Source of the DNA: Ancylobacter sp. WKF20
Lineage (GTDB): Bacteria > Pseudomonadota > Alphaproteobacteria > Rhizobiales > Xanthobacteraceae
Reading direction: 5' to 3'
Assembly: GCF_029760895.1 (NCBI RefSeq)
Contig: NZ_CP121679.1
Span: 1,798,001-1,862,000 of the forward strand
DNA length: 64,000 bases
The notes under the pieces are model-generated. The model was not told the origin of the DNA and ran no database searches. It was given only the letters and a program-made list of their open reading frames with translations. Position 1 is the stretch's first letter; the number at the start of each line of letters is the position of its first letter. This document shows positions 60,463 through 64,000 of this stretch, one piece after another. The translations under genes were made by a program, and so were the position numbers.

Positions 60463-62781
60463 TCAGAAGGTCGCCCCGACGGTGAGGGTGAAGGTGCGGC
60501 CCGAGGCCGGCACCGCGCGGTTACCCCAACCGGCCGAATAGTTCAGCTCGTCCGTCAGGTTGTAGGCGTTGAGCGCCACCCGGTAATTGTCCTTCTTGTA
60601 GGAGATGAGCGCGTCCAGCGAGAAGGTGTCGGGGATGATGGCGGTGTTGGCGGTATTGGTGAAATACTCGTCGGCATAGGTCACGCCGGCGCCGACCAGC
60701 AGCTCGCCGGGAATCTGCTTCCACAGGTCGCTGAGGTTGTAGGTCGTCCACAGGGTGAAGTTGTTCGGCGAGACGAAGGGCACTTCATTGCCCTCATAGG
60801 CATTGGCCGCCAGCGTTGTGCTCGGCGCGCTGGTCTGGATCTCGCTGTCGTAATAGGCGTAGGAGGCCTGAATGGTCCACGCCTTGGTGATGTTGCCCGT
60901 GAGGCCGAGCTCGACGCCCTGCACGCGCTGGTTCTCGCCGGTCTCGACCGAGTCGCCCGTCACCGGATCGGTGTAGAAGGCGTTGCTCTTGTCGGTGCGG
61001 AAGATCGCGCCGGTGACGCCGAGGCGACCTTCGAGGAAGGAAACCTTGAAGCCGGCCTCATAGGTCTCGTTGTCCTCCGGCTCCAGATCGTTCTGGGTCG
61101 GGCTCACGACGGTCACGTCATTGGTCGGGAAGGCGCCCTGGGGAGTGAAGGACTTGGCCCAGGACACGTAATAGGTCTGGAACGGCGTCGGCTCCCAGAT
61201 CAGGGCGAGCTTCGGGCTCCAGAAATCGGTCTGGCTGTCGGCGTTCACCCAGGTGCCGACATTATTGGTGACCGACCAGTAGCGGTAATCGGCCGAGTAA
61301 TTGTCGTAGCGCGCGCCGGCCAGGAACGAGATGGCATCGGTGAACCAGATGCGGTCGCTGACGAAGGCGCCGAAATCGGTCGAGCTGGAATAGCGCTGGC
61401 CGTTATTGCCCGACGGGTTGGAGTACAGATAGTAGCCCGTGGTGTTGTCGAACACCGGATCATAGATGGTCGAGGTGCCCTTCGAGCCCTGAACCGAGAT
61501 CAGCGTACGGCTGTCATTCACCGAGTACATGTCGAGGCCGGCGACGACCTCGTGGCGCAGGGCGCCGGTCTCGAACTTCGCCGTCAGGGTGGAGACGTTC
61601 TGGGCGCTCCAGGTCTCCTGATAGAAGCCGGGATTGCCGCCGCCGAAGGTGATCGCGGGATTGCCGCCGGCGAGGAACTGGCCGGTGCAGCTCGCATAAT
61701 AGGCGGACGCCGAGGTGGTGGAACTGCCGCAGCCCGGCACGCTGGTCGAGAAGTCGCGGGTGTAATAGCCGACGCGGGTATCGTTGGTGAAGGTCAGCCA
61801 GTCATTGACCTCCCGCTTGAAGTTCACCGTCAGCATGTTGGTGTCGGTGACGTCCATGTCCGTCACCTTGCCGTAGAAGGTCGAGCTCGGAACGCCCCAC
61901 TCCGTCACCGGCTGGCCCAGCGCGCCATACTTGGCGACATCGCCATAGCCGGGCGTGACGACCGGGACGCCATAGTCTGGCGTGCGGTCACCGTGCTGGT
62001 AGAGATAGTTGATGTGCAGGGTCTGATCGGTGCCGAGACCGAAGCCGACATCGCCCATGAAGCCGTAGCGGTTCGATTCGACGTTGTCGCGGTCGGCGAC
62101 ATCCTGCTCGTTCACCATGCCGACGATGCGCACGGCGGTGGTGGAATCGATCTGCTTGTTGACGTCAAACACGCCGCGATAGAGCGGGCCGGTGCCGAAC
62201 TGACCCTCGACATCATACTTGTCGCCGAGATGCGCCGCCTTCAGCGTCGAGTTGATGGCGCCGCCGGTGGTGCCGAGACCGAAGGCTTCCGAGCTGGAGC
62301 CCTTGAACACTTCGACGCTCTCATAGGCGAAGCTGTCGCGGACATAGACGCCGAAGTCGCGCAGGCCGTTGATGAAGATGTCGCCCTTGGCCTGGAAGCC
62401 ACGGATGCGGAACTGGTCGCCATTCATGCCGCCGCCGCCCTCGCCGATGCCGGCGGTGACGCCCGGAACGTTGCGCAGCGCCTGTTCGAGCGTGGTGACG
62501 CCCTGCTGCTGCATCGTCTCCTGGGTGATGACGTTCACGATCTGGGGCGTGTCCTGGATCGTGCCGGGCAGGCGGCTGAGGCCGGTGGACGCCTCCAGCG
62601 TGTTGGCGGGAGAGCCCTCGTCCTCGACCGTGACGGTCGGCAGTTCTTCACCGGAGGCGGGCGTGGTCGCCGCCTGCTGCGCGGCGGCGCCGAACAGCGG
62701 AACCGCCGTCATGGTCGCGGCCATGCCAGCGGCCAGCGCGGCGTTTGGTGCAACGGAACGGAGCGTTCTCAAGGTCTTCAT
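60463..62781 (-). CDS. TonB-dependent siderophore receptor (catecholate, Fiu-like)
   Basis: A 772-residue outer-membrane receptor. A signal peptide (ending near GAAAQQ) is followed by LPTVTVEDEG, the TonB-box area. The plug (TPQIVNVITQETMQQQGVTTLEQALRNVPGVTAG, GDQFRIRGFQAKGDIFINGLRDFG) precedes the barrel, which ends in the usual aromatic residue (VGATF). The plug resembles Fiu/PiuA catecholate receptors, and piuC next door supports this. The upstream region has a TTCTTA-AAA-TAAGAA dyad. Iron control is inferred. Confidence 0.93.
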   Translation of the reverse strand: MKTLRTLRSVAPNAALAAGMAATMTAVPLFGAAAQQAATTPASGEELPTVTVEDEGSPANTLEASTGLSRLPGTIQDTPQIVNVITQETMQQQGVTTLEQALRNVPGVTAGIGEGGGGMNGDQFRIRGFQAKGDIFINGLRDFGVYVRDSFAYESVEVFKGSSSEAFGLGTTGGAINSTLKAAHLGDKYDVEGQFGTGPLYRGVFDVNKQIDSTTAVRIVGMVNEQDVADRDNVESNRYGFMGDVGFGLGTDQTLHINYLYQHGDRTPDYGVPVVTPGYGDVAKYGALGQPVTEWGVPSSTFYGKVTDMDVTDTNMLTVNFKREVNDWLTFTNDTRVGYYTRDFSTSVPGCGSSTTSASAYYASCTGQFLAGGNPAITFGGGNPGFYQETWSAQNVSTLTAKFETGALRHEVVAGLDMYSVNDSRTLISVQGSKGTSTIYDPVFDNTTGYYLYSNPSGNNGQRYSSSTDFGAFVSDRIWFTDAISFLAGARYDNYSADYRYWSVTNNVGTWVNADSQTDFWSPKLALIWEPTPFQTYYVSWAKSFTPQGAFPTNDVTVVSPTQNDLEPEDNETYEAGFKVSFLEGRLGVTGAIFRTDKSNAFYTDPVTGDSVETGENQRVQGVELGLTGNITKAWTIQASYAYYDSEIQTSAPSTTLAANAYEGNEVPFVSPNNFTLWTTYNLSDLWKQIPGELLVGAGVTYADEYFTNTANTAIIPDTFSLDALISYKKDNYRVALNAYNLTDELNYSAGWGNRAVPASGRTFTLTVGATF

Positions 62782-63036
62782 GGTTCCCCAACCCCTTAAT
62801 TATGTATTTTCGTCTCATAACTTTCATCCTCAGTAGCTTCAAACAGTATGTTTTTGAGTGCTTCCAACTTTGCTGGAGTCTGACCGGCAAAAACCCTTCT
62901 TTGGAATTCTTAAAATAAGAAACTAGACATTCTCTCTTGCGAATGGGTCAAAGCTGTCCTTATGGAATCCACGAGAAATCGGGCGTTCTTCTCATTCAGC
63001 ACGGCGCCAACCACCCCGGACCGAACGGACCAACCC
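62782..63036. other. AT-rich divergent control region
   Basis: The 255-bp gap between the TonB receptor and the Sel1 gene is clearly more AT-rich than its surroundings from about 62796 to 62940. It holds the palindrome at 62907-62921 and little else that is clear. No small gene is supported. Confidence 0.6.
62907..62921. promoter_or_regulatory. Candidate iron-regulator site
   Basis: TTCTTA-AAA-TAAGAA is a perfect dyad with 6-bp arms, in the AT-rich divergent region. Its place before a siderophore receptor suggests Fur, Irr or RirA control; which one cannot be told. Confidence 0.45.
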
Positions 63037-64000
63037 ATGCGCGAGCGGTGGATTTCCTACGCGGAGCTCAAGCGATTAGGCCCGGATGTGTTGCGCGCGC
63101 GCATCAGTCAGGGGCCGGAGGACGCCGCCCGCTGGGTCGAGGCCGGAGCGCTGAACGGGCTGGTCAACGCCCAGCTCGCCTTCGGCCAGATGCTGGTCGA
63201 CGGCCATGGCGTGCCGCGCGACCCGGTGGCGGGGCTGCGCTGGTTCGCCATCGCCGCCGCGTCGGGCAGCGCGGAGGGAATCAACATGGTCGGGCGTTGC
63301 CATGAGCTCGGCTGGGGCGTGCCGGCCGACGCCACGGAGGCCGCACGCCATTACCGCGCCGCCGCCGAGAAGGGCGACGCGTGGGCGCCGTTCAACCTCG
63401 CCACCCTGCTGCTCGACGGAAAAGGCGTGCCCGCCGACCGGAAGGAAGCGCTGGCCTGGTATGTCTGCGCCGCCCGCCGCGGCAACGCCAAGGCGATGAC
63501 CCTCATCGGACGCTATCTCGAACAGGGCTGGGACCGCCCCGCCCGCCCCGAAGCGGCGCTGCGCTGGTATCGCCGCGGCGCGGAAGGCGGCGATTATCGC
63601 GGCCAGTTCGACTATGCGCGCCTGCTGCTGGAGCGCACCGGCGATCTCGGCGCCGCGCTGCCCTGGTTCGCGCGGGCCGTGGAGAACGGCGTTCCCGCCT
63701 TCTGCCGCAACATAGGCGCGGGCTTGCGCGAAACCGATGTCCTTCCGCTCCAGCGCGTCGCCCGGCAGGCCCTTGAGAAAGCGGCCACCAGCGGCGAGCC
63801 GGCGGATCTGCGCGCCTTTGCCGCCGCGCTCGCGCAGGGGCTGGGCGCGCCGCCCGATCCCGAAGCAGCCCAGCAATGGTTCGCCCGTGCCCGCGAGATC
63901 GAAGCGGCGGCGCCGCTTTCGCCGCTCCCGAGTCGGGCAAGCGTCCGGCACTCGTTTCTGCAGAAATTGCGGCGCCGGCTGTTTCTCTGGCGTTACGCCC
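63037..64000 (+). CDS. Sel1-like repeat protein (partial, runs off the window)
   Basis: The frame is open from the ATG at 63037 to the window end, giving at least 321 residues with no stop. The sequence shows tandem Sel1/TPR-like units of about 36 residues, for example LVDGHGVPRDPVAGLRWFAIAA, ELGWGVPADATEAARHYRAAA, LLLDGKGVPADRKEALAWYV. No signal peptide is seen. Sel1 proteins often lie beside piuC and a TonB receptor, as here, where it is divergent. It is a protein-binding scaffold; its partner is unknown. Confidence 0.85.
   Translation, partial: MRERWISYAELKRLGPDVLRARISQGPEDAARWVEAGALNGLVNAQLAFGQMLVDGHGVPRDPVAGLRWFAIAAASGSAEGINMVGRCHELGWGVPADATEAARHYRAAAEKGDAWAPFNLATLLLDGKGVPADRKEALAWYVCAARRGNAKAMTLIGRYLEQGWDRPARPEAALRWYRRGAEGGDYRGQFDYARLLLERTGDLGAALPWFARAVENGVPAFCRNIGAGLRETDVLPLQRVARQALEKAATSGEPADLRAFAAALAQGLGAPPDPEAAQQWFARAREIEAAAPLSPLPSRASVRHSFLQKLRRRLFLWRYA

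Overview
This 64 kb window is high-GC chromosomal DNA, almost fully coding. It looks like an alphaproteobacterium of the Rhizobiales (Hyphomicrobiales). The evidence is an LpcC/LpsB-type LPS core mannosyltransferase, a trxB-lsrB/vtlR pair, an OpgC-type glucan modification gene, DUF992 and DUF1328 proteins, a dnaG-rpoD unit without rpsU, and three promoter candidates of the EcfG general-stress type (GGAAC-N16/17-CGTT). The primase variant and overall gene style suggest a Xanthobacteraceae-like lineage (Ancylobacter, Starkeya or Xanthobacter relatives); that placement is inference. No tRNA, rRNA, transposase, prophage or CRISPR array was found.

Layout. 0-7 kb: the 3' end of a sulfonate-binding protein gene, then a leftward methionine-cycle operon (ArsR-methyltransferase fusion, metF, a DUF559 nuclease-like gene between inverted palindromic repeats, metH). 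7-18 kb: trmO, an L,D-transpeptidase, a MOSC protein, a stress-promoter-driven HdeD protein, an OpgC + two SGNH-hydrolase operon, prmB, a class D beta-lactamase, a repeat cluster, a lytic transglycosylase and a Tam-type methyltransferase. 18-30 kb: ettA, then a trehalose operon (otsB, GH15, otsA) with a stress promoter and flanked by two diguanylate cyclases, an aldose epimerase, an MFS transporter and two tiny membrane proteins. 30-37 kb: LysE, rpoD, dnaG, an ArsR-SRPBCC pair, azlCD and a YqeY protein. 37-46 kb: carA and carB, separated by a radical SAM - DUF4130/UdgX module and a cupin, then greA. 46-50 kb: LPS sugar-transfer genes and an Lrp regulator. 50-60 kb: trxB-lsrB, an orphan Tat-exported msrP beside a probable small RNA, DUF992, an aspartate aminotransferase, a GST, a PQQ sugar dehydrogenase, a GFA protein and small transporters. 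60-64 kb: a TonB siderophore receptor with a PiuC-type dioxygenase and a divergent Sel1-repeat gene that runs off the window.

The most interesting system is the translationally coupled radical SAM (CxxxCxxC plus helix-hairpin-helix) and DUF4130-UdgX pair, a candidate DNA repair or modification pathway with no established reaction. Other notable points are three stress-type promoter matches next to stress genes, a DUF559 gene whose C-terminus is encoded by one of its flanking repeats, a primase lacking most zinc ligands, a candidate three-hairpin sRNA at about 52.9 kb, and a probably leaderless ArsR gene whose operator sits on its start codon.
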